Source: Sphingobium sp. EP60837 (lineage in GTDB: Bacteria > Pseudomonadota > Alphaproteobacteria > Sphingomonadales > Sphingomonadaceae). Taken from it: DNA of 64,000 bases. Made by a program: the position numbers and the translations under genes. Below, in pieces: positions 32,443-40,938 of this stretch. Position 1 is the first letter of the stretch, and each line of letters starts with the position of its first letter. The notes beneath the pieces were generated by a model. It did no database searches. It saw only the letters and a program-made list of their open reading frames with translations, and was not told where the DNA came from. The stretch spans positions 2,605,501 to 2,669,500 of the forward strand of contig NZ_CP015986.1 in the NCBI RefSeq assembly GCF_001658005.1, read 5' to 3'.

Positions 32443-34169
32443 CACACCGCCTCCCGGACAAGGCGGAAGTGGTTTCCAGAGCCATCGCGGAAGTGCAGAT
32501 GCCCGTCGCTAGAATCCATCCAGAAGCCCCAAGCGCGTATATCAGTTGGGGCAGCGCCACCGCTGATGAATAGGGAATATTTGCCGGTACTTGGCGGGGC
32601 CAGGCTAAGCCAGGCGTCTTCGTCGTAAACATCGCCAATCCCTATGCCCGCAGACGCGTGGGGGAGGGAAAGCTGGCCCAGCCCCGTTAGCTTCACATTG
32701 TCGAACTTCAAGATGTGCCCGCTGACAGTCACATTCTCGTAGTTGAAGATGTTGGCCAGCGCGGCTTCATGGTCGCTGTCGAACAGTGAACCGGTGGGGT
32801 CCATGGGGCTGTTCGTCAGCCCGCCTTGAGTGAAGAGACGAAAACCCGTTAGCCACCCGGCTACACCGTTGCCATTCTGGCCCATCCCGCCCGCTGCGCC
32901 GATGGTATAGGCCGCGTGAGTGTAAATACCCTGTTCGCTGCCGCCCGCCCAACTATTGAAACCCACAACATGGTCAACGTTCGGGCTTTCAATGATGACA
33001 TCGGTTTCGTAGCCGACCATCGCGGGACAGGAACCGTCAGGCCCAACCGTCGCCCCGCTGGAACCGCCATAACCCTTTCCGAGCGTGAAGGCGTCGATCA
33101 CCACGCCAGAGGACAAGCCGTTCTTATCGCCCAGCGAAGTGTCCGCCAGCGTTTGGACGACACCGAACGACCCACCCATGACGCTATCGCCGTCATAATT
33201 TACGCCGCCTGCGTTGACGCTGCACTGGAAGCCAGCCCAAGTGCCGCTGCCGGGATTGCCGGGGATTCCGCCTGTGGTCAGGGCGGAGCGGATCGTCGCC
33301 TCTATGACGTTGAAGTAGAAAGGCCCTGATTGAGTGCCAGACGATGGGGAGGATTGAAGGATATCCACGCCCAGAGCTGCGCTATTGGGCGTCGGCCGGA
33401 TTCGGAATGCTTCAGAAACGGTTGCTTGTACAATCGAGCCATCGATCTCGACCGGCTTGGGTGTGGCGAAGTTGGTCGTGGCGCTCTTGAACAGCGTCCC
33501 ATCCGTGACATTGACCGATGGTCGAATGAACAAGGTATTGGTGCCACTGGACGCGATGTTGGCAGCTTCGGCGCCAACAAGCACGCCCTCGTCATTGATG
33601 GTTGCCTTGGTCGCAAGCGCCGCCTCGACGCTAACACCCGCCGCCGTCCCGATCTGGTCAGCGGCCTGCGAAAGTATGGATGTGCGAACCCACACCTTGT
33701 CGGTGCTGGAGGTGGACCGGATATAGTTCACCTTGCCCGTGTCCGCTGCCACTTCTGCTGTGAAGTCGGCATAATCTCGGATCGTGAAGGTGCCCGCCTT
33801 CCCCGCTTCCGACAGGATCGCGCTAACGTTGGAGGTGGCCGAAACCTCCAGATCGGCGGTGGTTGAATAGGTACTGTTGGCAGGGCCGGAGGGGCCCGAG
33901 AGCCCAGGCGTAAAATCCTCCACCGTCTTGATGACGGACGATCCTACCGAATAGAGGAGGGAGTACTGCCCCTGTTCGATGTAGAAGGAATAATTCCCAT
34001 CAGCGTCGGTGGTGGCTTGATTTTCTGGAATGAGAGGAGTCTGATCCTCATCCGCATAGATCGGAGCGACTGTCTGCGTCCCCTTGTAGAGCGCGGATAC
34101 AATAACGCCAGCCATAGGGACGCCAGTGCGGCGGTTCTCGACGTAATCAAAAACGTGGATCAGGGCCAT
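32442..34169 (-). CDS. Tail fibre/tailspike-like protein
   Basis: A 575-residue protein. The N-terminal 85 residues resemble a carboxypeptidase-regulatory (Ig-like) domain: GVIVSALYKGTQ, then TTDADGNYSFYIEQGQYSLLY. The rest is Gly/Ser/Thr-rich and beta-prone with IADxxDF-type segments (IRDYADFTAEVA), as in receptor-binding trimers. The end (GHLHFRDGSGNHFRLVREAV) resembles fibre tips. It would recognise the host surface. It lies 2 bases downstream of a second fibre gene. Confidence 0.7.
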   Translation of the reverse strand: MALIHVFDYVENRRTGVPMAGVIVSALYKGTQTVAPIYADEDQTPLIPENQATTDADGNYSFYIEQGQYSLLYSVGSSVIKTVEDFTPGLSGPSGPANSTYSTTADLEVSATSNVSAILSEAGKAGTFTIRDYADFTAEVAADTGKVNYIRSTSSTDKVWVRTSILSQAADQIGTAAGVSVEAALATKATINDEGVLVGAEAANIASSGTNTLFIRPSVNVTDGTLFKSATTNFATPKPVEIDGSIVQATVSEAFRIRPTPNSAALGVDILQSSPSSGTQSGPFYFNVIEATIRSALTTGGIPGNPGSGTWAGFQCSVNAGGVNYDGDSVMGGSFGVVQTLADTSLGDKNGLSSGVVIDAFTLGKGYGGSSGATVGPDGSCPAMVGYETDVIIESPNVDHVVGFNSWAGGSEQGIYTHAAYTIGAAGGMGQNGNGVAGWLTGFRLFTQGGLTNSPMDPTGSLFDSDHEAALANIFNYENVTVSGHILKFDNVKLTGLGQLSLPHASAGIGIGDVYDEDAWLSLAPPSTGKYSLFISGGAAPTDIRAWGFWMDSSDGHLHFRDGSGNHFRLVREAV

Positions 34170-34171
34170 AA

Positions 34172-34798
34172 TCAGTACCCCGCCGCGATATAGTAGCCTG
34201 AGACGGCCCCGTTCGCCGCGTTGTAGGCGGTAAAGCCGTCCTTTGTCGCAGACCCACCCGTCACCGCGGGCAAATTGTCCTGACCGCCAGGATTGCCATC
34301 TGAGCCGCTACATATCGGGAAAGATGCATTGGGGAAGCTCCCGGCGTAATTGACTGTGGCCGAGCTGTTCGCGGGACATGTGAACGTGCCCCATGCGAAC
34401 TGCACATAGGAAGACGCGCCGACCTGGAGGCGCACATAGCCGGGATTGGCGATCGACAGAGCCGCCACGCGCACCGCCCCAAGCGTCAGGCATGCGGCTT
34501 GCCCGTCCGCATCGTCCAAAAGCGTGCGAATAAACGCTGTTAGCGCTGTGACCGCGAATGTGTCCGGCCCTGTTGCATAGATGACCTGGTTGGCGGATGT
34601 CGTCAGCGCCGCGAGCGCAGTGAGCAGCGGGTCTTTGTATTGATAAGCGTCGGGAAGGGCGTCGGTGAACGTCTTAACCTGCGCCATGACCTCCCGGACG
34701 GCGTTGTTCAGGTTTGCAGACGGACAACCTTCCGCGATGTTGACCGCGCCTACCGTGCCATTGTCTGCTGCGGTCGTTGACCAATCGCTGACTGCCAA
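34172..34798 (-). CDS. Tail fibre protein with gp53-like C-terminal domain
   Basis: A 208-residue protein. The N-terminus (MAVSDWSTTAADNGTVG, then ANLNNAVREVMAQVKTF) is the start of many phage fibre proteins. The end (FAWGTFTCPANSSATVNYAG and GFTAYNAANGAVSGYYIAAGY) fits the gp53-like beta-sandwich tip domain, which ends in an aromatic residue. It would bind host surface glycans together with the downstream fibre. Confidence 0.75.
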   Translation of the reverse strand: MAVSDWSTTAADNGTVGAVNIAEGCPSANLNNAVREVMAQVKTFTDALPDAYQYKDPLLTALAALTTSANQVIYATGPDTFAVTALTAFIRTLLDDADGQAACLTLGAVRVAALSIANPGYVRLQVGASSYVQFAWGTFTCPANSSATVNYAGSFPNASFPICSGSDGNPGGQDNLPAVTGGSATKDGFTAYNAANGAVSGYYIAAGY

Positions 34799-35551
34799 TG
34801 CTTCATTCCTAATCCGGGCGAGTGGCGGAAGGTCCGCGGCTGTCTCGCTGTGTGGGGATTAGGGATGGTTGGCGCGCGGCCTATGGCGGCGGCTCAGTTC
34901 CCGACTGATGGGGAGAATGTAGCAGAATCACGGAGATAGGGAAGGGGGAATAGTCGTGACGGACTCGACTCTTACCGTTGTTCCGGCCATTCAGTGCGGC
35001 GTGGAGTCGCGGACACGGCAGCGAACCGTACACCTGCCACTCCCACGGCACGACCAGAGGCCGTCGCCCAGCGCTTGCGCAGCGAACCGCCCGAGGACCG
35101 CAATCGTGCCATCATCGGAAGCGGTCTAGAACGCGGATGGTGAGGAGATTGCCCGCAACCATCCTTATCGGTTGCACTGGACGCGGCAAACGCAACCCTC
35201 ATGGGCTGCGACCGGTCGTGGCCCGAGGTATCAGCGATGATTTCTTGGACTACGAAAAGGCTGAAGGTTGAAGTCAATCTGGCGGCGATCATCCGGTCGA
35301 TCGCTTTGTTGGTCTTCTTCCTCCAGTAACGGGATCCGGTGGGCACCTTGGCGTGCTCACCGGGTTTCCACGACCGGCAGCGAAAGAATAGCATGCGGCA
35401 ACAGAAGCCTCAAAGGAATTTGATCAATGGGCCTACATACATGGTAATGCAGATGACATTGCGCGGAAGTGTGATTGCGGATGTGCCGCCTGCAACGCCC
35501 TGGCAACTGTCGCTCATTGTCGTTTCCTTTCAGTTAGGGTAGCATAACCCC
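34799..35551. other. 753-base region without a confident gene
   Basis: This separates the fibre genes from the secreted-protein pair. A 140-codon minus-strand frame (34972-35394) has a plausible start region (PGEHAKVPTGSRYWRKKTNK) but then becomes Ser/Arg-rich and unlike a protein. On the plus strand, one frame gives a protein-like run, EAVAQRLRSEPPEDRNRAII, with only a weak GTG start, and another gives a 44-codon ORF (35137-35271). A 49-codon plus ORF lies at 35393-35542. The fragments in different frames suggest a decayed gene. The left 150 bases may hold a promoter. Confidence 0.4.
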
Positions 35552-35842
35552 GTGGACATTAACTGGAACATCGTGGCCGCCTCTGCCGGATTTGCCGGGA
35601 TGCTCCTGCTGCAGCCCGAACCAGCCTTCGCGCAATCAACGGGTTACAAGCTCATTGTCGCCTACTCCGAAGGCGGAGTAACAGCGGTGGATTATCCCAC
35701 AAAAGCTCGATGCGAAACGGCGCGAGAGGCTGTGCAATCAGAAGCTAGAGCAAGGATCGCACGGTCAAACGCAAACCTCGCTCCCGGCGCCATTTTGGTG
35801 CAAGGCCCCCGCGTGCCAGACGCGTTCTGCATCCCTGGCTGA
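35552..35842 (+). CDS. Putative secreted prophage protein (moron candidate)
   Basis: A 96-residue protein from a GTG start at 35552. Residues 1-27 look like a signal peptide ending in PEPAFA, with cleavage before QST. The mature 69 residues include two cysteines (ARCETAR and DAFCIPG) that could form a disulfide in the periplasm. It runs against the surrounding leftward late genes, as expected of an independently expressed moron. No family recognised. Confidence 0.5.
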   Translation: MDINWNIVAASAGFAGMLLLQPEPAFAQSTGYKLIVAYSEGGVTAVDYPTKARCETAREAVQSEARARIARSNANLAPGAILVQGPRVPDAFCIPG

Positions 35843-35843
35843 C

Positions 35844-36053
35844 ATGGACAAGCTGACCTTCATCGTCTTGACTTGCTTCGGTGGGGCCATTCTTCGCCAC
35901 TTCATCGAGTCTCTGTTGAGAAAGCGCAAGTCCAGAAAATCATTGGCCCTGCGACAAGCCCAAGAGCAACGGCGATCCGAACATTCCGCCGATGCGTCGA
36001 TTGTCATAGATCTTGTCCCCGATGGATCGGGCGGCTTCCGACCGGCCCAGTAG
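35844..36053 (+). CDS. Small membrane-anchored prophage protein
   Basis: A 69-residue protein starting one base after the preceding stop, so the two form a mini-operon. An N-terminal helix (LTFIVLTCFGGAILRHFI) is followed by a very basic, then Gln/Arg-rich tail (LLRKRKSRKSLALRQAQEQ), predicting a cytoplasmic C-terminus. Its last 114 bases overlap the 3' end of the convergent virion gene. Confidence 0.45.
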   Translation: MDKLTFIVLTCFGGAILRHFIESLLRKRKSRKSLALRQAQEQRRSEHSADASIVIDLVPDGSGGFRPAQ

Positions 36054-38531
36054 CATCTTCTCAAGCGCCGTCCTGCCGCCCTTGGTTGATGCAAGCCCAG
36101 CCAACGTCAGCGGAATCGCCGCTTCAGTCGGCAGATAGTCGGTCAAGTCGCCGGTCGCCGCAACGCCACCAACCGTAGCAGGAAGAACCCAAGTCGCCAG
36201 CGCGCGATCAGTCGTCCCGCTGTTTGGCGTGGTGGACGGAAGCACCTGCTGCCCGGCGCTCTGAAGGTCACGAAACGGCATATCGCCCGACGCCGCAGCC
36301 CGCTTGCCGCCAAAGCGCTTGGTGTTGCTGATCATAGCGCGCCCCAGCTGAGCCGGGGTGTATCTCCCGCCCGCATTGTCAGCCGCCAGCGTTGCATCCT
36401 CCAAGATTGAAAGGTTGCGATAGGCGCTGTTCGCATCCTTCATGGCCTGCCCGGTACCTGGCGCCTGCCGCTCGGCTAGGCCCATAAGCGCGTCCTCTAT
36501 GTCCACAGTTCGGTCTTTGAAGAGGTCGGCCATGGGCTCGCTCTTCTTAATAACAGAGCCCGCGTCCGTGCGCAGACCTTTGATCGCCGCCTGTAAATCG
36601 CGGCCCGTCATCTGTCCCGTGCCGACGAAGGGGTCCACCCGATTAGCCAAGGTCGCATTGAACGTGTCAGCCAAGGGCCCGGGAAGATTGCCACCCGCCG
36701 CTCGCGCCGCTGCCATGTGCGTCTGATAAGCTGGATCAGCGGAAAGGCGCACGGGCCCCAGCGCATTGTCATACGCTTGGCTGACAAGCCCTTGGGCTTG
36801 TTCGATCGCATCATTACCTACCGTTCCCTGCACCTGCTGCCCGATAGGCTCCAGCGCGTCCTTGAACGTGGCTCTACCGAAGGCGTCCAAACCTTCTTCG
36901 CGGCGCTGGCGAATAGCATCCCCGAGATATGGGATTGACTCGAACTTATCTTCAACTCCCTTGATCGTCCGGCCGATGACACCATTCTGGCCCATCATTT
37001 GCCCGACCGTGAGAGGCACCCCGCGGTTCTTGAGATAGCGCACAGCCGGATCAGAGACACCTCGCACAGCTCTCCCGGCGCCACCGAACATTCCGCGCCC
37101 GATTACGTTGCCCGCCGCGGAAGATCCCGCCCCGAACAACGCCCCGGTCAGACGGTCATCGTTATTTTCGCCAGCTCCGAATGCTGCCCCATAGAGTGCG
37201 TCAGGAACAATTCCACCACCCATGGTGGCCAACTTCCCACCAACCGATGGAATCGCGCCGAGAGCCTTGGTGGCCCCCAAGGAGGCCAGTGCAGCGCCCG
37301 TCATGGATCCAGCGAGGCCAGCGTAAGGGTGATCCCGCAGCGACATATCCTTGGCGACCTGCGCAACCGCAGGATTGCCACCCATCCAGCCCACGACCTC
37401 ATCCAAGCCGCCAGCGGTCACAGCGTTACCCGCATTGATCGTGTAGGAGCCGAGAGGCCCGCTAGCCATGCCGCCCAGCATCTGGCCCGCAAGACCTGCG
37501 CTTTCCCGACCAGTTGTCGGCGTGGAGAACTGAGTTCGTGCGCCCGCCTGGCGCCCCTTTATGGCTTGGTCGAGGTCAGGGCCGAACGGCTGCGCGCCAT
37601 ACTTTGCTGCGATGGCGTCGATCTGCTCCCGACTTGCACCCGCATTGAATGCGGCCTGCGCTTCAGCGGCCAGCGCCTTATCCACTTCGGTGGAAAACTC
37701 ACGGTTGCCGCTAGGATCGACCACGGGGGCCGCGGCGCTAGGGCCGAGCATCGAAGGCGGCGGGGCGGAAGGAGGAAGGGCTGCTGCCCCATCATTACCC
37801 CTCTTGTTTGGGTCAACAGGCGTCACGCGCCCGTTGGCATCAGGAGCGCCGCCAAGCACTGCGATTGACCGTTCGCGGGCATTGCGGGCCAACCCCTCCA
37901 GGCTGTTGATCTTGTCGAGAATAACCTCGTCACGGTCACCCGCCTTCGGGAGATAGGGGCCAACCGCCATCTCGGCTTCAGCCGCCGTGTTCAGCTGGCC
38001 ACCAGTGAACCCAAGCGCCTGCCCAACATCGCCGCGCGACTTGTTCCCCGCCGTGTCGAACCGCTTGTTTGCAGTCGAGGGGAAATAATCTTGAAGTCCC
38101 TTCAAGCCAGAGGTGGCGCCCGGCCCACTCTTATATAGCTCGCGAAGTTGAGCGACGGTCTGGTCAATCCGCTTTGCAGAATTGAAGGCCGCAATAGCGT
38201 CCGCGCGCTCTTTCGCGCTCAACTGCGGAGCGCCGGATTGCTTAGTCGCAGGGTCGGCGGGTCCCCCAGGGACAAATTCAAAGCCGGTATGAGTAGAGTT
38301 CCAACGATACCCTGCTGGCGGTTTGTCCTGTTCGTTCCTGGCGCGCGCCGCTGCATCTTGCGCCAGTTGCACACGAATGCGCTCCATCTCCATCTGCTGC
38401 CGGATGCGGTCCATTTCTAGCGGCAGTTTAGGGTCAGGTCGTCCGATCGTAATAGGCTGCAAGCCGCCGCTTCGCGGCGCCCCCTGCGGAGCCGCCTGCG
38501 AGACACCCTGATCAAACCAGTCCTGAGCCAT
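35940..38531 (-). CDS. Large internal virion/DNA-ejection-like protein
   Basis: An 863-residue protein with a charged helical N-terminus (PLEMDRIRQQMEMERIRVQL), a long Gly/Ala-rich hydrophobic middle (about 385-500, with MTGAALASLGATKALGAIPS) and a helical C-terminal half. Such Gly/Ala-rich segments are typical of podovirus ejection proteins, which enter the host envelope with the DNA. It is the last of three coupled genes between the tail-stabilisation and fibre genes. Exact family not recognised. Confidence 0.55.
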   Translation of the reverse strand: MAQDWFDQGVSQAAPQGAPRSGGLQPITIGRPDPKLPLEMDRIRQQMEMERIRVQLAQDAAARARNEQDKPPAGYRWNSTHTGFEFVPGGPADPATKQSGAPQLSAKERADAIAAFNSAKRIDQTVAQLRELYKSGPGATSGLKGLQDYFPSTANKRFDTAGNKSRGDVGQALGFTGGQLNTAAEAEMAVGPYLPKAGDRDEVILDKINSLEGLARNARERSIAVLGGAPDANGRVTPVDPNKRGNDGAAALPPSAPPPSMLGPSAAAPVVDPSGNREFSTEVDKALAAEAQAAFNAGASREQIDAIAAKYGAQPFGPDLDQAIKGRQAGARTQFSTPTTGRESAGLAGQMLGGMASGPLGSYTINAGNAVTAGGLDEVVGWMGGNPAVAQVAKDMSLRDHPYAGLAGSMTGAALASLGATKALGAIPSVGGKLATMGGGIVPDALYGAAFGAGENNDDRLTGALFGAGSSAAGNVIGRGMFGGAGRAVRGVSDPAVRYLKNRGVPLTVGQMMGQNGVIGRTIKGVEDKFESIPYLGDAIRQRREEGLDAFGRATFKDALEPIGQQVQGTVGNDAIEQAQGLVSQAYDNALGPVRLSADPAYQTHMAAARAAGGNLPGPLADTFNATLANRVDPFVGTGQMTGRDLQAAIKGLRTDAGSVIKKSEPMADLFKDRTVDIEDALMGLAERQAPGTGQAMKDANSAYRNLSILEDATLAADNAGGRYTPAQLGRAMISNTKRFGGKRAAASGDMPFRDLQSAGQQVLPSTTPNSGTTDRALATWVLPATVGGVAATGDLTDYLPTEAAIPLTLAGLASTKGGRTALEKMLLGRSEAARSIGDKIYDNRRIGGMFGSPLLLGLSQGQ

Positions 38532-39292
38532 TACTTCTTCACCCCACGGCGCCCATCAGGGCTGATAACCAGCGTGCCTACCGGGACGCGCGCCATTTCC
38601 TCTGCGCTGGTGACGAGAACCGGGGTCCCCTCACGCTGCTGCCACTGCGAAAAATTGACGCCTTGCCCTATGGAGCGCATCTGATCGACAGTCAGATGCG
38701 GCACACCGGGGCCTGCCGATGCCGGGCCGCTGTTTCCAGTCGGACCCGGCGTCGGAGAGATAGCAGGATCACCTCCTTTCGCATCGATCGGGCCATTAGG
38801 CCCCACCGGGATGAGTGATTGCGTGCCGTCGCCATTGTCTGCGCGGATCCAGTTGATTTTCGGCGTCGGGTCTTTGTAGGCAATGGTCGGCTTGCCATCG
38901 GGGCCGATCATGCCGAGAGAGCCGTCATTCGTCTCCCAATAGTGGGGCGCGACCGGGTCGGGGAACTGCTGCTTCTGCTGAAGCTTCCAGACATAGTCAT
39001 CCCGCTCCGCCATACGCTGCCGCTGCGCGAGACGTTCCCGCTCCTGCAAAGCGCGCTGATGCTGAACCTGAGCCGCATAAGGTCCCTGCTGCCCTGCCAT
39101 CCCGGCAAGGAAGTCGGCGGCGATGCCTGCGAAGCTCGCGCCGGGGCGCTTCTCGGGCACAGTCTGGGGCATCGGCATTTGAGACGGCATCGACATGCCA
39201 GGATCGGTCGGGCCGAATCCGCCACCCTGCGGAGCGATCTGAATATCAAGCTGATCGGTCGGCTTGCCGAGCCCGCGGAACATCATCGCCAT
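38531..39292 (-). CDS. Hypothetical virion-associated protein
   Basis: A 253-residue protein. Its start at 39292 overlaps the preceding stop by one base (TAATG), and its own stop overlaps the next start the same way. It has a Met/Pro/Gln-rich N-terminal region, a helical ALQERERLAQRQRMAERDD segment (about 90-110) and a C-terminal domain ending in VGTLVISPDGRRGVKK. Position suggests an internal or connector-associated virion component. No family recognised. Confidence 0.5.
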   Translation of the reverse strand: MAMMFRGLGKPTDQLDIQIAPQGGGFGPTDPGMSMPSQMPMPQTVPEKRPGASFAGIAADFLAGMAGQQGPYAAQVQHQRALQERERLAQRQRMAERDDYVWKLQQKQQFPDPVAPHYWETNDGSLGMIGPDGKPTIAYKDPTPKINWIRADNGDGTQSLIPVGPNGPIDAKGGDPAISPTPGPTGNSGPASAGPGVPHLTVDQMRSIGQGVNFSQWQQREGTPVLVTSAEEMARVPVGTLVISPDGRRGVKK

Positions 39293-39960
39293 TATTTGAA
39301 GCCTCCGCCAGCCCATGCCGATGCAGCATTGGCCGCACCGCCGATCAGCATGGCGCCGAGGTTCATGCCGGTCTTCGTCTTCGTGTTGAGGTTATTGCCC
39401 CAAAGGCCCTGAATGCCGCTGGCGTACTGGTTCGCCACATCGAGCGGGATGCCGACCAAGGACTGACCCAAGGCCGCCTGGGTCTGGAGATTGTTGTTCT
39501 CTGCCTCACTGAGGCCCGCCGCTGCGCTGGTGGCCTGCGCCATCCGATCGCGCTCGCTGCTGTAATCCTGATAGCGCAGGTTGTTTTCCGCGCTCGCAAG
39601 CTGCTTGCCCAGTTCACCGATTTGACGCGTCGAGCCGGTCTGTCCATTGCGCCCGAAAAGGGCATTGATACGGTCGGCTACGCTGTCGCCTGTGTCGGCG
39701 ATCATGCGATCGATATAGGGATTGCCCTGGAGATATTTGCCGCCCAGCACATCCCCGACATAACCATTCGCCGCGGTGATGTTGGGCTTGTTCGGATTGA
39801 AGGCGTCGAAGGAAGCGCCAAGCCCCGCCGTCACCTTGGCAAGGTCAGGCCGCACACCCTGATAGGCACCGGTAATGGCGTCCGTCGCAGCATTGATCTT
39901 GGGCAGGGCGTCCTTGCCGTAGGTCGTCTTGCTGGTGGATTTGGAGGACGAGATACCCAT
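39292..39960 (-). CDS. Hypothetical virion protein with hydrophobic C-terminus
   Basis: A 222-residue protein. Most is polar and helical (ATSAAAGLSEAENNNLQTQA), and the last 35 residues are Gly/Ala-rich (GAMLIGGAANAASAWAGGGFK), a pattern shared with small podovirus ejection proteins. It overlaps both neighbours by one base, so it belongs to the same translationally coupled trio. Confidence 0.5.
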   Translation of the reverse strand: MGISSSKSTSKTTYGKDALPKINAATDAITGAYQGVRPDLAKVTAGLGASFDAFNPNKPNITAANGYVGDVLGGKYLQGNPYIDRMIADTGDSVADRINALFGRNGQTGSTRQIGELGKQLASAENNLRYQDYSSERDRMAQATSAAAGLSEAENNNLQTQAALGQSLVGIPLDVANQYASGIQGLWGNNLNTKTKTGMNLGAMLIGGAANAASAWAGGGFK

Positions 39961-40349
39961 CAGGAAAGCTCCTTCCGGATTGCCGTCTGATGGAGAGAAT
40001 AACCGCTAGACTTCATCACCTTCAACCATCCCTCACGCGACTGGATAACGATGGTGGAGCAACCTTGATGCTGCGCCCACTCTTCCACTCGGCGGATGGT
40101 TGTTGAGACTAGCTCACTCAATTCCCCGGCTGCAGCTTCGACATGGCACTCTTTGAGGCCGGTCGGATAAACCTTCAGCGAAACCAATATACAGGATTTC
40201 GACTCTGTGAAAAGCCTTATCCTTCCGCTCCATACCTCTCCATCGAGCCATTCCAAGGTATAGAAACGCAGGTCCAACATGCCCGCCAGATCATCGCGGA
40301 AGCGGAGATATTCTTCCCATCCGGGCACGCTCACCACAGCGCTTGCCAT
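39960..40349 (-). CDS. Hypothetical phage protein, possibly GNAT-like
   Basis: A 129-residue protein read from ATG at 40349 (MASAVVSVPGWEEY); a GTG at 40334 coupled to the upstream stop is an alternative. It has a central VEEWAQHQGCSTIVIQSREGWLKVMKSSGYSL, which looks like the last third of a GNAT fold (Ser-Arg-x-x-Trp, then GY). A full acetyl-CoA site is not seen. Small acetyltransferase-like proteins are found among podovirus virion genes; no function is claimed. Confidence 0.5.
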   Translation of the reverse strand: MASAVVSVPGWEEYLRFRDDLAGMLDLRFYTLEWLDGEVWSGRIRLFTESKSCILVSLKVYPTGLKECHVEAAAGELSELVSTTIRRVEEWAQHQGCSTIVIQSREGWLKVMKSSGYSLHQTAIRKELS

Positions 40350-40543
40350 GTCGTCCCATCCCACAGCTTCGCCTTGTTCACGCCCGTATCGAACCAGCCA
40401 TCGCCGGGACGGGGATCAGTCGGGGCGGTCGCGCTTTCCGGGAACTGCCGACGCGCGAGAAGCCCATTGATGAGCCCTGCAACCTTGCGGCACCATTCCG
40501 GCAATGCTGACGCTGCGGGAGGAGTGGGGGGCAGCGGGATCAT
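40331..40543 (-). CDS. Small hypothetical virion-region protein
   Basis: A 70-residue protein: a Pro-rich start (MIPLPPTPPAAS), a short helix (LPEWCRKVAGLINGLLAR), then RPGDGWFDTGVNKAKLWDGTTWQALW. The last part resembles the short beta-repeat found at fibre or spike attachment points (the GD-xW-x-DT-x-xKLW-x-G-TW pattern). It overlaps its upstream neighbour by 4 bases. Confidence 0.5.
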   Translation of the reverse strand: MIPLPPTPPAASALPEWCRKVAGLINGLLARRQFPESATAPTDPRPGDGWFDTGVNKAKLWDGTTWQALW

Positions 40544-40938
40544 CGCCCCCTCTGCCCAGCTGTCAGTTTGTAGCCGATTGGCAGCACGACCGCACTGTTC
40601 GGCTCATACTGACGGAAATAGTCTCCCAATTTGGCGCCAGGGTGCTGTTGCAGGTTGAATGGCGAGGCCCAGAACGCCCACTGGTCATTGCCCGCGTCCA
40701 CCCATTCTCCGCCCGGCGTCTGCGGCGTGTTATACTGGCTGCCGGTCGAAAAAGTCATATGGTTGGGCAGCTTGTAGGTGTCTGGAAGGTGACCATTCGC
40801 CGCCTCCTGCGCGTTGCCCATGAAGGCGCCGCGCAAGTCATAGTCGCCTTCATTCTGGAGGTCGGATGGCAAGCGCGAGCGCCAGTCCTGATAGCGGCCC
40901 TCGTCCTTCGCCCCGAGCTTTGTGCCGAACATGCCCAT
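40540..40938 (-). CDS. Conserved podovirus virion-region protein
   Basis: A 132-residue protein with DYDLRGAFMGNAQEAANGHLPDTYKLPNHMTFS, a pattern I know from hypothetical proteins beside tail-stabilisation genes in many podophages, followed by WVDAGNDQWAFWASPFNLQQH. It ends in a basic tail. It is coupled to both neighbours (one base and four bases overlap). Likely a structural or connector accessory protein. Confidence 0.55.
   Translation of the reverse strand: MGMFGTKLGAKDEGRYQDWRSRLPSDLQNEGDYDLRGAFMGNAQEAANGHLPDTYKLPNHMTFSTGSQYNTPQTPGGEWVDAGNDQWAFWASPFNLQQHPGAKLGDYFRQYEPNSAVVLPIGYKLTAGQRGR

Noticed and set aside
34972..35394. 140-residue minus-strand protein
   Set aside because: The first third is protein-like, but the rest is Ser/Arg-rich and no ribosome site is clear; competing plus-strand frames exist. 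Reported only as part of an unassigned region.
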